64,000 nucleotides of DNA from Weeksella massiliensis (GCA_000751595.1 CCMH01000008.1:1-64000), one strand, 5' to 3'; numbered from the stretch's first letter, positions 36,080-44,999 are shown. Program-made: numbers and translations. Notes: generated by a model from the letters alone, not told the origin.

Positions 36080-36457
36080 ATGAAAAATGTATTAAAATTT
36101 TTAGGTATTTTCATTTTTACCTTATTTATCGTTACCGCTTGTTCGGATGATGATGATCCTGTAGATAATGATATTTTTGCTGGTACGTACAAAGGAAGTG
36201 TATCGTATGTGAGCAAAGGAGAAACAGTTTCGAATGACAACGGTTCTGTATTTGTAACCAAATTAAGTGGGGACACTTACAACTTTAAATTTTCTGATAA
36301 TATCCCAAGCCTAAACGGAATCAAAATGAAAAAAGGAGATAACAACACCTTGATTTTAGAAGACGGTGCTTTGGGAGGAATTTCTATTTCTGCCGATAAA
36401 TTGAATATCAGTTATACCAAAGATGGACAATTTTGGTCTGCCAGTGCAACCCGATAA
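36080..36457 (+). CDS. Small surface lipoprotein
   Basis: A 125-residue lipoprotein when begun at the ATG at 36080, which is preceded by AAAAGGAA; the longer frame from 36032 adds 16 residues before the signal peptide. The lipobox ends at Cys21 (IVTAC) and is followed by SDDDDP, matching the Bacteroidetes lipoprotein export signal that sends lipoproteins to the cell surface. The mature part looks like a small beta-barrel of lipocalin-like size. A terminator follows. Confidence 0.72.
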   Translation: MKNVLKFLGIFIFTLFIVTACSDDDDPVDNDIFAGTYKGSVSYVSKGETVSNDNGSVFVTKLSGDTYNFKFSDNIPSLNGIKMKKGDNNTLILEDGALGGISISADKLNISYTKDGQFWSASATR

Positions 36458-36481
36458 TTGGTAAATATTTTTGGAATAAAG

Positions 36482-36515
36482 AAACCTTCTGCTTTTGGTA
36501 GAAGGTTTTTTTTTA
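36482..36515 (+). terminator. Intrinsic terminator after the small lipoprotein gene
   Basis: A 9-bp stem (36482-36490 with 36500-36508), 9-base loop and a run of T. Confidence 0.85.
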
Positions 36516-36557
36516 TGACAATCCACTAATTACAAGCTTCGATTTCAGACAAATGAT

Positions 36558-36565
36558 TATCTTTG
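36558..36565 (+). promoter_or_regulatory. Promoter -7 element for ffh
   Basis: TATCTTTG matches TAnnTTTG 27 bases before the ATG at 36592. Confidence 0.5.
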
Positions 36566-36591
36566 CCTAAGCTATTGATAAAAAGTAGAAA

Positions 36592-37968
36592 ATGTTTCAG
36601 AATCTTCAAGATAAATTAGATAAAGCACTACATACCCTAAAAGGGAAAGGACAAATTACAGAAATTAACGTTGCAGAAACGGTAAAAGAGGTGAGAAGAG
36701 CCTTGGTTGATGCCGACGTGAGTTATAAAGTTGCCAAAGAATTTACCGATACCGTTCGTAAAAATGCAATAGGAGAAAATGTATTGACTTCGTTGAATCC
36801 TAGTCAGTTGATGGTGAAAATTGTACATGACGAATTGGTAAAATTAATGGGGGGCGAACATAGCGAGCTTTCTATTAGTGCCAATCCTACCATTATTCTG
36901 ATTGCCGGTTTACAAGGTTCTGGTAAAACAACCTTTTCTGGTAAATTGGCCAATTACCTAAAAACAAAAAAGAATAAAAAACCATTGTTAGTTGCAGGGG
37001 ACGTTTATCGTCCGGCGGCAATCAATCAGTTGAAGGTTTTAGGAGAACAGATTGGGGTAGAAGTTTATGCAGAAGAAGAAAATAAAAATCCGGTAGAGAT
37101 TGCAGAAAAAGCAATTGCGTATGCAAAACAAAACGGAAACAATGTGATCATTCTCGATACTGCAGGTCGTTTGGCTGTGGATCAAGAAATGATGGATGAA
37201 ATTCGTCGTGTTCACGCTGCAACAAATCCTACCGAAACTCTTTTCGTGGTCGATTCTATGACCGGTCAAGATGCTGTGAATACGGCAAAAGCATTCAACG
37301 ATGTGTTGGATTATAGTGGTGTTGTGTTGACCAAATTAGACGGTGATACACGTGGTGGAGCAGCATTAACCATCAAAACTGTGGTAGATAAACCAATCAA
37401 ATTTATTTCTACCGGAGAGAAAATGGAAGCCTTAGATTTGTTCTATCCAAGTCGTATGGCCGATCGTATCTTGGGCATGGGGGACGTTGTTTCGTTAGTA
37501 GAAAGAGCGCAAGAACAGTTTGATGAGGAAGAAGCAAAACGCCTACAAAAGAAAATTGCAAAGAATAATTTCGACTTTGATGATTTCCTAAAACAGATTC
37601 AGCAAATCAAGAGAATGGGGAACATGAAAGATTTAGTTGGGATGATTCCCGGAGCAGGAAAAGCCCTAAAAGATGTCGAAATCAACGATGATGCATTCAA
37701 AGGAGTAGAAGCAATTATTCATTCGATGACTCCGCACGAAAGAAAAAATCCTAAATTAATCGATAATTCGAGAAAAAATCGAATCGCGAAAGGTTCGGGA
37801 ACATCGATACAAGAAGTCAATCAATTACTGAAACAATTCTCTGAAATGGGGAAAATGATGAAATTCGTTAATTCTTCTCAAGGTAAACGCATGATGGAAA
37901 TGATGTCGAAAAACATGCCTGCCGATGGTTCTTTACCAAAAATGCCAGGAGGTTTCCCGAAATTATAA
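36592..37968 (+). CDS. ffh: Signal recognition particle protein Ffh
   Basis: A 458-residue SRP54 GTPase. The N domain (about 1-90) is followed by the G domain with P-loop GLQGSGKT (106-113), the DTAGR motif and TKLDGDTRGGAA, then a methionine-rich M domain (about 320-458) that binds signal sequences and 4.5S RNA. Residues and length are normal. It targets membrane and exported proteins to FtsY. It is a single-gene unit; the SRP RNA gene was not found nearby. Confidence 0.97.
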   Translation: MFQNLQDKLDKALHTLKGKGQITEINVAETVKEVRRALVDADVSYKVAKEFTDTVRKNAIGENVLTSLNPSQLMVKIVHDELVKLMGGEHSELSISANPTIILIAGLQGSGKTTFSGKLANYLKTKKNKKPLLVAGDVYRPAAINQLKVLGEQIGVEVYAEEENKNPVEIAEKAIAYAKQNGNNVIILDTAGRLAVDQEMMDEIRRVHAATNPTETLFVVDSMTGQDAVNTAKAFNDVLDYSGVVLTKLDGDTRGGAALTIKTVVDKPIKFISTGEKMEALDLFYPSRMADRILGMGDVVSLVERAQEQFDEEEAKRLQKKIAKNNFDFDDFLKQIQQIKRMGNMKDLVGMIPGAGKALKDVEINDDAFKGVEAIIHSMTPHERKNPKLIDNSRKNRIAKGSGTSIQEVNQLLKQFSEMGKMMKFVNSSQGKRMMEMMSKNMPADGSLPKMPGGFPKL

Positions 37969-37984
37969 GAACAAATTTTAGAAT

Positions 37985-38000
37985 CGTTTCTCGAGAAACG
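37985..38000. repeat. 16-bp perfect palindrome downstream of ffh
   Basis: CGTTTCTCGAGAAACG lies 17 bases past the ffh stop and before the terminator. It has no T tract of its own; it could be an RNA-stabilising hairpin or a protein site. Confidence 0.45.
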
Positions 38001-38013
38001 AACATACTATCAG

Positions 38014-38047
38014 GGACAGAAACATTTGCGTTTGCTGTCCTTTTTTT
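38014..38047 (+). terminator. Intrinsic terminator after ffh
   Basis: GGACAG (38014-38019) pairs with CTGTCC (38035-38040); an inner AAAC/GTTT helix extends the stem with one bulge. A run of T follows. Confidence 0.85.
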
Positions 38048-38076
38048 GTACCTTTCCTTACAACTAATTATCGTAA

Positions 38077-38487
38077 ATGAAGGTCTATCACTCGAAACTA
38101 AGTCCAGCAATTCTCTGTTTTATTGTACTCGTTTTTGCTTTTAGCATTTTTGCAGCTATGAACAGTCATGCCAGTGTTTTGTCTATTTCTCTCGGTGTCG
38201 TTCTTCCGATAATTCTAATATTATTTGTGCTAACGACCATTACCTATACTGTGAAAGATGGCGAATTAAAAGTGCGTGTTGGTGGTTTATTGTATAGAAG
38301 AATACAAATCAGAACCATAAAAAAAATAGAAAAAACAAGAACCATCCTTAGCGCGCCCGCAGCTTCTCTCGATCGGATAATTATTTACTATAATCGGTAT
38401 GATGAAATTGTTTTATCGCCCAAAGATAAAGAACAATTTATTGCAGATTTGCAAAAAGAAAATCCTTCTATAGAAGTAAATTTGTAG
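38077..38487 (+). CDS. Membrane protein with bacterial PH-like domain
   Basis: A 136-residue protein. Two N-terminal membrane helices (about 12-29 and 38-58) lead into a bacterial PH-like domain (about 58-130, TYTVKDGELKVRVGG and ILSAPAASLDRIIIYY), typical of the bPH_6-type family. The LxAPAASLDR segment is the best-conserved part. The function of the family is unknown. It is monocistronic. Confidence 0.78.
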   Translation: MKVYHSKLSPAILCFIVLVFAFSIFAAMNSHASVLSISLGVVLPIILILFVLTTITYTVKDGELKVRVGGLLYRRIQIRTIKKIEKTRTILSAPAASLDRIIIYYNRYDEIVLSPKDKEQFIADLQKENPSIEVNL

Positions 38488-38548
38488 GATTACATCTTGG
38501 TTTTTGATTTTTATTCTGTAGGAAAGTAGTTTTTCGTACGCAAGCGCT

Positions 38549-38556
38549 TATTTTTG
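38549..38556 (+). promoter_or_regulatory. Promoter -7 element for the AAA ATPase gene
   Basis: TATTTTTG matches TAnnTTTG 19 bases before the ATG at 38575. Confidence 0.45.
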
Positions 38557-38574
38557 TAAATTCAATAAAACAGT

Positions 38575-39282
38575 ATGCAGATTTATGATTTGATTATTTC
38601 TCAGGACGAAGATATTTCGCTCAATGATGTATTTATCGAGGATGAATACCGAGAGAAAATTCAACGTTTTGTGAAAGAACATTCTTATCGAGAAAAATTA
38701 ATCGAATTTGGTTTAGAAGTCGATCACAAAATGATGCTTTATGGTGCGTCGGGTTGTGGAAAAACAATGACGGCAAAAGCAATCGGAAATGCATTGGGTA
38801 AAAAAGTATTGATCCTGAATTTGAGTAATGTTGTCTGCGCTCGAATTGGTGAAACTTCTCAAAATCTCAAACAAATTTTCGACAAAGCAAAAAGAGAAAA
38901 AGCTGTATTGTTCCTTGATGAATTCGATTTGCTAGGAAAATCAAGAGCGTATGATGATCAAGATGTAGGAGAAATGAAGCGCTTGGTCAACGTGCTCATT
39001 CAACAAATAGATTTATTGAGTTCGGACGTCGTTTTGATTGGTGCCACAAACCATGCAGAGATGATTGATGTTGCGCTTTGGCGAAGATTTCAGCTTAGAA
39101 TTCCGTACCAGTTGCCCGATCGCGAAGCATTGGATAATTATTATCAATCCTTGAGAAAATCTTTTCCTACCAAACTTCCTACGTTCGATTTGCTGTATGA
39201 TCTTTCTTTTGCAGAAGCCAAAGATTATTGGCTGACCGAAGTGAAAAAGCATTTGATTGCAGCTTGGGAACAAGAAAAATAA
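38575..39282 (+). CDS. Compact AAA-family ATPase
   Basis: A 235-residue protein consisting almost only of one AAA module. Walker A is GASGCGKT (57-64), Walker B LFLDEFD (about 112-118), sensor 1 IGATNHAE and an arginine pair WRRF at the arginine-finger position. A short N-terminal helical segment (about 1-45) precedes it and there is no protease or substrate domain. Similar small ATPases may be paired with a protease or nuclease, but neither neighbour (PH-domain protein, RelA/SpoT) is such a partner. The target is unknown. Confidence 0.85.
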   Translation: MQIYDLIISQDEDISLNDVFIEDEYREKIQRFVKEHSYREKLIEFGLEVDHKMMLYGASGCGKTMTAKAIGNALGKKVLILNLSNVVCARIGETSQNLKQIFDKAKREKAVLFLDEFDLLGKSRAYDDQDVGEMKRLVNVLIQQIDLLSSDVVLIGATNHAEMIDVALWRRFQLRIPYQLPDREALDNYYQSLRKSFPTKLPTFDLLYDLSFAEAKDYWLTEVKKHLIAAWEQEK

Positions 39283-39430
39283 TATCCACAAAATTCATTG
39301 TATTTTTAGGAGAAAAAGAAATTTTTTTTTTGAATCTTGATTAATAGAAAATATCGGTTGGATGAAGAAGAAAAACTTTATCAACTCATTAGAATTTCCT
39401 AACTTTAATACTTAATACCGAAAACTATCT

Positions 39431-41677
39431 ATGGCAGAACCTTTTGTAATAACGGAAGAACAACTCGAAAAAGAAAACGTAGAAATAGCTCGTCTCTACA
39501 AAGAAATGCTTAAAAATACGTATATCACGTTATCAGACGACGATAAAAAACTGATTCGTAGAGCGTTTGATTTGGCTGTGGATGCGCACAAAGATCAACG
39601 TAGAAAAACAGGAGAACCTTATATTTATCATCCGATTGCGGTGGCGAAAATTGTAGCCGACGAAATTGGTTTGGGGGCAACTTCTATTGCCGCTGCCCTG
39701 ATGCACGATGTGGTTGAGGATACCGATTATACGTTAGAAGATATTGAAAAACTTTTTGGTAAGAAAATTGCCAAAATTATCGATGGTTTAACTAAAATTG
39801 CTGTTCTCAACAAACAAGATGTTTCGATACAATCAGAAAATTACCGCAAACTTCTACTTACTCTCTCAGAAGATGTTCGGGTGATACTGATCAAGATTGC
39901 CGATCGATTGCACAACATGCGTACACTTGGGAGTATGCGCGAAGATAAGCAGCTGAAAATAGCTTCGGAAACGGTTTTTATTTATGCGCCTCTTGCGCAT
40001 AGAATGGGCTTATATAACATAAAATCTGAGTTAGAGGATTTGAGTTTACGCTACACTAAGCCGGAGGAATATCTCAGTATCGAGCAAAAAATGACCGAAT
40101 CGAAAGAAGAACGCGAAGCGTATATCAAGAACTTTAGCGATATTATTAGTGAGCGATTGCGCGAAGAAGGTTTGGAGTTCGAAATCAAAGGACGTTCGAA
40201 ATCAATCAACTCGATTTATCGTAAAATGATTAATCAGAATGTTACATTCGAAGAGGTTTTTGATCTTTTTGCGATTCGAATTATTTATCGATCAGATCGC
40301 AAAAATGAAAAATTCATCGCTTGGAAAATTTATTCCATCGTGACGGATATTTTTACCCCAAATCCTAAAAGAATGCGCGATTGGATTACCACGCCAAAAT
40401 CTACGGGTTACGAGTCTTTGCACATAACGGTTATTGGACCGATGGCTCGTTGGGTCGAAGTACAAATCCGATCTGAAAGAATGGATGAAATCGCCGAAAA
40501 AGGGATTGCAGCGCATTATAAATACAAAGAAAATAAAGGGGCAGACGAAGATGATACCAATGTAGATCGTTGGATAGAGCAGGTGAGAGATATGCTCGAT
40601 AACAATGATACGCAAGACGCAATGGAGTTTATGGATAACTTCAAATTCAATCTCTATGCGAAAGAAATTTATGTTTTTACCCCAAAAGGAGATTTGTTTT
40701 CGTTACCAAAAGGAGCTTGTTCACTCGACTTTGCGTATGCCATTCACTCGAATATTGGCGATCATTGTTTGGGAGCAAAGGTAAACGGAAAACTTTTTCC
40801 GTTGAGTCATGAATTGCAAAGTGGTGATCAGGTAGAAATCATTACATCGGTTCAACAAAAACCTAAAATGGAATGGTTGGATTATGTGATGACAAGTAAA
40901 GCTCGCTCGAAAATTAAAGCTTCGTTAAACTCAGAAAAAAGAAAAATTTCTGAGGATGGAAAAGAAATTTTAATTCGAAAATTACGCCATCTTAAAGTGG
41001 ATTTCAATGAAAGTACGCTTAATAAAATTCAAACATTCTTTAAGCAAACCAACAGTCAAGACGTTTTTTATAATGTTGCAACTGGCGTAATTGGTAATAA
41101 AGATCTAAAACGATTTGTCGATTCGCAAACAGGTTTTACAGGTATGTGGAATAGAATTAGAAAAACAGCTATTCCATTGCCAATCAATGCAAAAGAAAAT
41201 AAACCTGTTGAAAATGTAAAGTTAGATAGTTTGGTTTTTGGTCCGGATGAAGAGCATCTCGATTATGAGTTGGCGCAATGTTGCCATCCGATTCCGGGCG
41301 ATAAAGTGTTTGGTTTTATTACTGTAGGAAATGGAATAAAAGTCCATAAATACGATTGTCCAAATGCGGTTTCTTTGCAAGCAAATTATGCCTATCGCAT
41401 CATCAAAGCAACGTGGGTAGATTCTACCAAGAAAGATTTCAAAGCTATTCTCAATCTAGAAGGTTTGGATCGTTCGGGAATGATTAGTGATATTACGTTG
41501 GTGATTTCTAAAAATAATTCGATTAATATGACCAATATTAATTTCTCTGAACAAGCTGGAGTTTTTCACGGAGTTATTTCTCTTTTGGTGAAAAATAAAG
41601 ATCAATTAGAGCATGTTATTGATGAATTGAAAAAAGTTGAAGGCGTAAAACAAGTACAACGAACGTATAAAAAATAA
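39431..41677 (+). CDS. RelA/SpoT-family (p)ppGpp synthetase/hydrolase
   Basis: A 748-residue bifunctional-type protein of full length. In order: HD hydrolase domain (about 45-200, ALMHDVVEDT with intact His-Asp), synthetase domain (about 235-350, RSKSINSIYRKM and STGYESLHITV), TGS domain (about 405-465), a zinc-finger-like helical region with AQCCHPIPGD (about 615), and a C-terminal ACT domain (about 670-745). Both catalytic halves appear intact, so it should make and degrade the stringent-response alarmone. It ends at a strong terminator. Confidence 0.95.
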   Translation: MAEPFVITEEQLEKENVEIARLYKEMLKNTYITLSDDDKKLIRRAFDLAVDAHKDQRRKTGEPYIYHPIAVAKIVADEIGLGATSIAAALMHDVVEDTDYTLEDIEKLFGKKIAKIIDGLTKIAVLNKQDVSIQSENYRKLLLTLSEDVRVILIKIADRLHNMRTLGSMREDKQLKIASETVFIYAPLAHRMGLYNIKSELEDLSLRYTKPEEYLSIEQKMTESKEEREAYIKNFSDIISERLREEGLEFEIKGRSKSINSIYRKMINQNVTFEEVFDLFAIRIIYRSDRKNEKFIAWKIYSIVTDIFTPNPKRMRDWITTPKSTGYESLHITVIGPMARWVEVQIRSERMDEIAEKGIAAHYKYKENKGADEDDTNVDRWIEQVRDMLDNNDTQDAMEFMDNFKFNLYAKEIYVFTPKGDLFSLPKGACSLDFAYAIHSNIGDHCLGAKVNGKLFPLSHELQSGDQVEIITSVQQKPKMEWLDYVMTSKARSKIKASLNSEKRKISEDGKEILIRKLRHLKVDFNESTLNKIQTFFKQTNSQDVFYNVATGVIGNKDLKRFVDSQTGFTGMWNRIRKTAIPLPINAKENKPVENVKLDSLVFGPDEEHLDYELAQCCHPIPGDKVFGFITVGNGIKVHKYDCPNAVSLQANYAYRIIKATWVDSTKKDFKAILNLEGLDRSGMISDITLVISKNNSINMTNINFSEQAGVFHGVISLLVKNKDQLEHVIDELKKVEGVKQVQRTYKK

Positions 41678-41683
41678 AATAAT

Positions 41684-41719
41684 AAAAAAAAGTAGTCGAA
41701 TTTTCGACTACTTTTTTTT
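41684..41719 (+). terminator. Bidirectional terminator after the RelA/SpoT gene
   Basis: AGTAGTCGAA and TTCGACTACT form the stem core (41691-41710) with A and T tracts outside. It lies between the plus-strand RelA/SpoT gene and the minus-strand S8 protease gene. Confidence 0.88.
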
Positions 41720-41750
41720 GTGTTTATAATTATCAATTACTTGTCGATAA

Positions 41751-43358
41751 TTAGTTTAATTTCTTGGTTGTGTACATTTTCTCAGCCAATTGTACTGCTT
41801 TGTACGCATCAACAACACCACCGGTTACCGAATAGTCTGTTAATTGATCTGATTTGTTTACCGAGTCTAAAATAATTTGTCGGATATCATTCATCGAAAG
41901 TTTTGGGTAATGCGCCCAAACCAAGGCAGCAACTCCGGCAACTGCTGGCGAAGCCATAGAAGTACCACTGTTCGATTGGTATTTTCCTTCTTTGGTTGGT
42001 ACGGTCGAATAAATATCAGAACCTGGAGCAAAAACATCTACAGACTTTTTACCGTAATTAGAGAAGTCAGAACGCAAAAGCAGTGGGTTCATGGTAGAAG
42101 ATCCAACTGTGATTACATTGTTAGAAACTCGCTCTCCTTTGTCATTGAAAACGGTAGGGTAATGAACTTCTTTGTCGATATCTACATTATCATTACCAGC
42201 AGCTTTGATGAGTAAAACTCCTTTAGTTTCAGCGTATTTAAAGGCATCCCAAACTTTTTCTTTATCAGGAGAATACGATTTCCCGAAAGACATATTCAAA
42301 ATTTTTGCTCCATTATCCACAGCATAATGAATAGCGTTTACTACATCTTTGTCGCGCTCATCACCATTGGGTACAGTACGAACACTCATGATTTTCACAT
42401 AACCATCTCCAGCGATTCCGTCGATACCAATTCCATTGTTGCGTTTTGCAGCAATAATTCCAGAAACGTGAGAACCGTGATTAGAATCTGGTCCATCTAC
42501 GTCATTGTTCCCGTAATTTTTTTGTTTGATATTTGTATAATCATCTCCAACAATTTTACGAAAATCCTCTGTTGTATTGTAATGGTATTTTACTTGATCT
42601 CCAAAATATTTTACGGCTCCCTCAAGTTCTTTTGTCATTTCATTAGCAAATTCGCTCATTGTTTTATTTAACCAAAACTCTTCAGGAACCATCGCAAATA
42701 ATTGTAAAAAATTTGCATTTTGAGGATCTTTAGCGCTAAATTGTTGCAAACTTTCTGTAGTCAACTTGGTATTTCCTAAAGATTCTACAAGCATATTAAG
42801 AGGTTCTCTTAAACTTTCAAGGTATGATGTATATTCAGCTTCGCTTTGTTTTGCGGTAGCTAATTTATTTTCATATTCAGCTTTGATTTTTTTGAAAGCT
42901 TCGTATTTCTCAGGATGTTTTTTGATGTTCTCATTGGCTTTTGCACCTTCGAAAAGTTTGCGTTGCTCAATGTATATACGAGTCAACTCCATTGTATCGC
43001 CATCTACATTTCCGTTTGGCCCACCAATAAAATTCCACCCATGTATATCATCTACATAGCCGTTTTTGTCGTCATCTTTATTGTTTGCTGTTTCTTTAGC
43101 GTTTACATAAACATTGTCTTTAAGGTCTTCATGGGTAACTTCTACACCCGAATCCAAAACTCCAACAACAACCGAAACTGGTTTTCTATTTTTAGATTTT
43201 ACGAAGTCCAATGCTTTTTGAGTATTCACCCCATAAACACCTGTTTCTTCTAAGCTTGCATGCTGCCACGCTTGAGGATCAACTTCTGTTTTTGTTTGAG
43301 CAAAAGCTGATGTAGAAATAAATAAGGCTAAGCTTAAGCTTAAAAATAATTTCTTCAT
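41751..43358 (-). CDS. Secreted S8 (subtilisin-like) serine protease with large insertion
   Basis: A 535-residue protein with signal peptide (about 1-21, ending AFAQ). The catalytic triad is Asp69 (VGVLDSGVEVTH), His294 (NHGSHVSG) and Ser467 (SGTSMASP), with Asn389 at the oxyanion hole. The Asp-His distance of about 225 residues is far above the usual 35-60. The insertion (about 110-280) is Lys/Glu-rich and helical with coiled-coil character. No T9SS C-terminal domain is seen; the end is a short KMYTTKKLN tail, so it is probably periplasmic. It is a single-gene unit. Confidence 0.93.
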   Translation of the reverse strand: MKKLFLSLSLALFISTSAFAQTKTEVDPQAWQHASLEETGVYGVNTQKALDFVKSKNRKPVSVVVGVLDSGVEVTHEDLKDNVYVNAKETANNKDDDKNGYVDDIHGWNFIGGPNGNVDGDTMELTRIYIEQRKLFEGAKANENIKKHPEKYEAFKKIKAEYENKLATAKQSEAEYTSYLESLREPLNMLVESLGNTKLTTESLQQFSAKDPQNANFLQLFAMVPEEFWLNKTMSEFANEMTKELEGAVKYFGDQVKYHYNTTEDFRKIVGDDYTNIKQKNYGNNDVDGPDSNHGSHVSGIIAAKRNNGIGIDGIAGDGYVKIMSVRTVPNGDERDKDVVNAIHYAVDNGAKILNMSFGKSYSPDKEKVWDAFKYAETKGVLLIKAAGNDNVDIDKEVHYPTVFNDKGERVSNNVITVGSSTMNPLLLRSDFSNYGKKSVDVFAPGSDIYSTVPTKEGKYQSNSGTSMASPAVAGVAALVWAHYPKLSMNDIRQIILDSVNKSDQLTDYSVTGGVVDAYKAVQLAEKMYTTKKLN

Positions 43359-43436
43359 TGATTTAAATTTATGTACTTTTTATATAGGTTGCAAAATGCG
43401 TGCAAATTGTTACAAGCACACAAGGATATTTTTAGA

Positions 43437-44357
43437 TTATTTTGCGTATTTATAATTCAAGGCTTGCAAAATAGCCCAAGTTTCAGCATCTAAAACACCA
43501 TCATATTTCTCAGGACGGAAATGATACTGAAAGGCTTGTATTACTTTTTTGGTCTGATCGTCCCAAACCCCGGTAATCGCTATATTATAGCCATACTTAG
43601 CCAAATCTTTCTGAAATTGTTGGATAAAGGCAAATGAAGAAGTATCAAAAGGATACTGGTATTGATAGCCATTTTTGTCCGCTTCATCATACCAAGCACC
43701 AACTCCATACTCTACATACAAACGTTTCCATGGAAATTGTGGTCCTGGATCGTGCTTTCTACCTGGCGCAACATCAGAATGCCCAATTACATTCGTTGGC
43801 TCGATGTTGTAGCGTCGAACAATATCTTGGGTTAAGGCAGCCACTTTCTTGAATTGATATTCAGGATAAGGTACAAAATCTATCCCACCATATTTGTTGT
43901 CATTCGATTTGTTCACAATCTCAATCCCAATCGAACTGAAATTTATATTATCCAAACTTTTCCATTTACTAACTCCTGCATGCCAAGCTCTTTTGGATTC
44001 ATCGACCAAAGCGTAAATATCATCATCAAAAGAATCGCCTACCACATAATGCGAACTCACTTGTCGCGTAGAAAGTACCCGCAAAGACGGTTCTTGGTCC
44101 ATCGAGGTATAATGCAATACAACATGTCGTATACGTTCGTCTTGCGCAACAGACGGAAAATAACTCGTATTCATTTTATAATCATCTAACTTCGCAAAGC
44201 GAGCAACCATCGGTTGTTCAGTCTTTTTATTGATGAAAATTGTATCGCGTATTACTTTGGTTACTGTTTTGGTTTGTACTTTGTTTTTTTGAGTAGCACA
44301 AGAACTTAAAAATAAAAAACCACTCAAGGTGGCAAGAAGTATGTGTTTATAATTCAT
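43437..44357 (-). CDS. N-acetylmuramoyl-L-alanine amidase lipoprotein
   Basis: A 306-residue lipoprotein (lipobox ending at Cys20, FLSSC). The Amidase_2 domain (about 75-215) keeps zinc ligands in VVLHYTS and GRKHDPG, plus the GIEIVN and IGHSDVAPGRKHDPGP motifs. A C-terminal peptidoglycan-binding domain (about 240-305) follows. This is the AmpD/AmiD-like arrangement, here on an outer-membrane lipoprotein, likely cutting the amide between MurNAc and the stem peptide. It has a -7 element at 44390-44397. Confidence 0.93.
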   Translation of the reverse strand: MNYKHILLATLSGFLFLSSCATQKNKVQTKTVTKVIRDTIFINKKTEQPMVARFAKLDDYKMNTSYFPSVAQDERIRHVVLHYTSMDQEPSLRVLSTRQVSSHYVVGDSFDDDIYALVDESKRAWHAGVSKWKSLDNINFSSIGIEIVNKSNDNKYGGIDFVPYPEYQFKKVAALTQDIVRRYNIEPTNVIGHSDVAPGRKHDPGPQFPWKRLYVEYGVGAWYDEADKNGYQYQYPFDTSSFAFIQQFQKDLAKYGYNIAITGVWDDQTKKVIQAFQYHFRPEKYDGVLDAETWAILQALNYKYAK

Positions 44358-44389
44358 TTTATTAACAACTTATTTCGTGAGACAAAAGT

Positions 44390-44397
44390 CAAAAGTA
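44390..44397 (-). promoter_or_regulatory. Promoter -7 element for the amidase gene
   Basis: The minus strand reads TACTTTTG, a TAnnTTTG match 32 bases before the ATG at 44357. Confidence 0.45.
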
Positions 44398-44428
44398 ATG
44401 CATTTATTTGATAAATTTTCTTAAAAGA

Positions 44429-44460
44429 TTTGTAAAGATTGAAATCTCACTTTATATTTG
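44429..44460 (+). promoter_or_regulatory. Strong promoter for the tRNA cluster
   Basis: TTTG at 44429-44432 and TATATTTG at 44453-44460, 20 bases apart, are the best consensus promoter in the window. The first tRNA starts 45 bases downstream. No second promoter is seen before the second cassette, so all six tRNAs probably come from one transcript. Confidence 0.68.
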
Positions 44461-44504
44461 CAACCGCTTTTAGAGACAGATTTGTTCTAAATTCTAAAAG
44501 TGTA

Positions 44505-44588
44505 GGAGAGGTGCCAGAGTGGTAATGGAGCAGATTGCTAATCTGTCATCGGGTAACCGATGCCAGGGTTCGAGTCCCTGTCTCTCCG
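44505..44588 (+). tRNA. tRNA-Ser (GCT)
   Basis: Acceptor GGAGAGG pairs with TCTCTCC (one G-T pair); a long variable arm (ATCGGGTAACCGAT) marks it as a type II tRNA. Anticodon loop TTGCTAA gives GCT, reading AGC/AGU. CCA is not encoded. First gene of cassette copy 1. Confidence 0.95.
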
Positions 44589-44592
44589 CTTT

Positions 44593-44667
44593 CGGGGTGT
44601 AGCGTAGCCCGGTCATCGCGCCTGGTTTGGGACCAGGAGGTCGCAGGTTCGAATCCTGCCACCCCGA
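44593..44667 (+). tRNA. tRNA-Pro (TGG)
   Basis: Acceptor CGGGGTG pairs with CACCCCG; T arm GCAGGTTCGAATCCTGC; anticodon stem CCTGG/CCAGG with loop TTTGGGA gives anticodon TGG. CCA is not encoded. Four bases after tRNA-Ser in copy 1. Confidence 0.95.
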
Positions 44668-44695
44668 CAACCGAAAGGAAATAAAAAAAGCATTG

Positions 44696-44769
44696 GGTCG
44701 CGTAGCTCAGCTGGATAGAGCATCTGCCTTCTAAGCAGACGGTCAGGGGTTCGAATCCCTTCGCGATCA
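44696..44769 (+). tRNA. tRNA-Arg (TCT)
   Basis: Acceptor GGTCGCG pairs with CGCGATC; D arm GCTCAGCTGGATAGAGC; anticodon stem TCTGC/GCAGA with loop CTTCTAA gives TCT, reading AGA/AGG. CCA is not encoded. Third gene of copy 1. Confidence 0.95.
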
Positions 44770-44809
44770 CGAAAAGAGTTGTTCTGAATACAGAATTATT
44801 TAACGTATA

Positions 44810-44893
44810 GGAGAGGTGCCAGAGTGGTAATGGAGCAGATTGCTAATCTGTCATCGGGTAACCGATGCCAGGGTTCGAGTCCCTGTCTCTCCG
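44810..44893 (+). tRNA. tRNA-Ser (GCT), second copy
   Basis: Identical to the gene at 44505-44588, including the long variable arm and GCT anticodon. First gene of cassette copy 2. Confidence 0.95.
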
Positions 44894-44897
44894 CTTT

Positions 44898-44972
44898 CGG
44901 GGTGTAGCGTAGCCCGGTCATCGCGCCTGGTTTGGGACCAGGAGGTCGCAGGTTCGAATCCTGCCACCCCGA
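44898..44972 (+). tRNA. tRNA-Pro (TGG), second copy
   Basis: Identical to the gene at 44593-44667, with TGG anticodon; four bases after the second tRNA-Ser. Confidence 0.95.
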
Positions 44973-44999
44973 CAACCGAAAGGAAATAAAAAAGCATTG

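Noticed and set aside
36458-38076. SRP RNA gene near ffh
   Set aside because: The gaps around ffh contain only terminator-like hairpins; no GGAA-tetraloop domain of SRP RNA was recognised.
38575-43358. AAA ATPase and subtilisin-like protease as an IetAS-type defence pair
   Set aside because: The genes are on opposite strands, separated by the RelA/SpoT gene, and the protease has a signal peptide; this is not the adjacent cytoplasmic pair expected.
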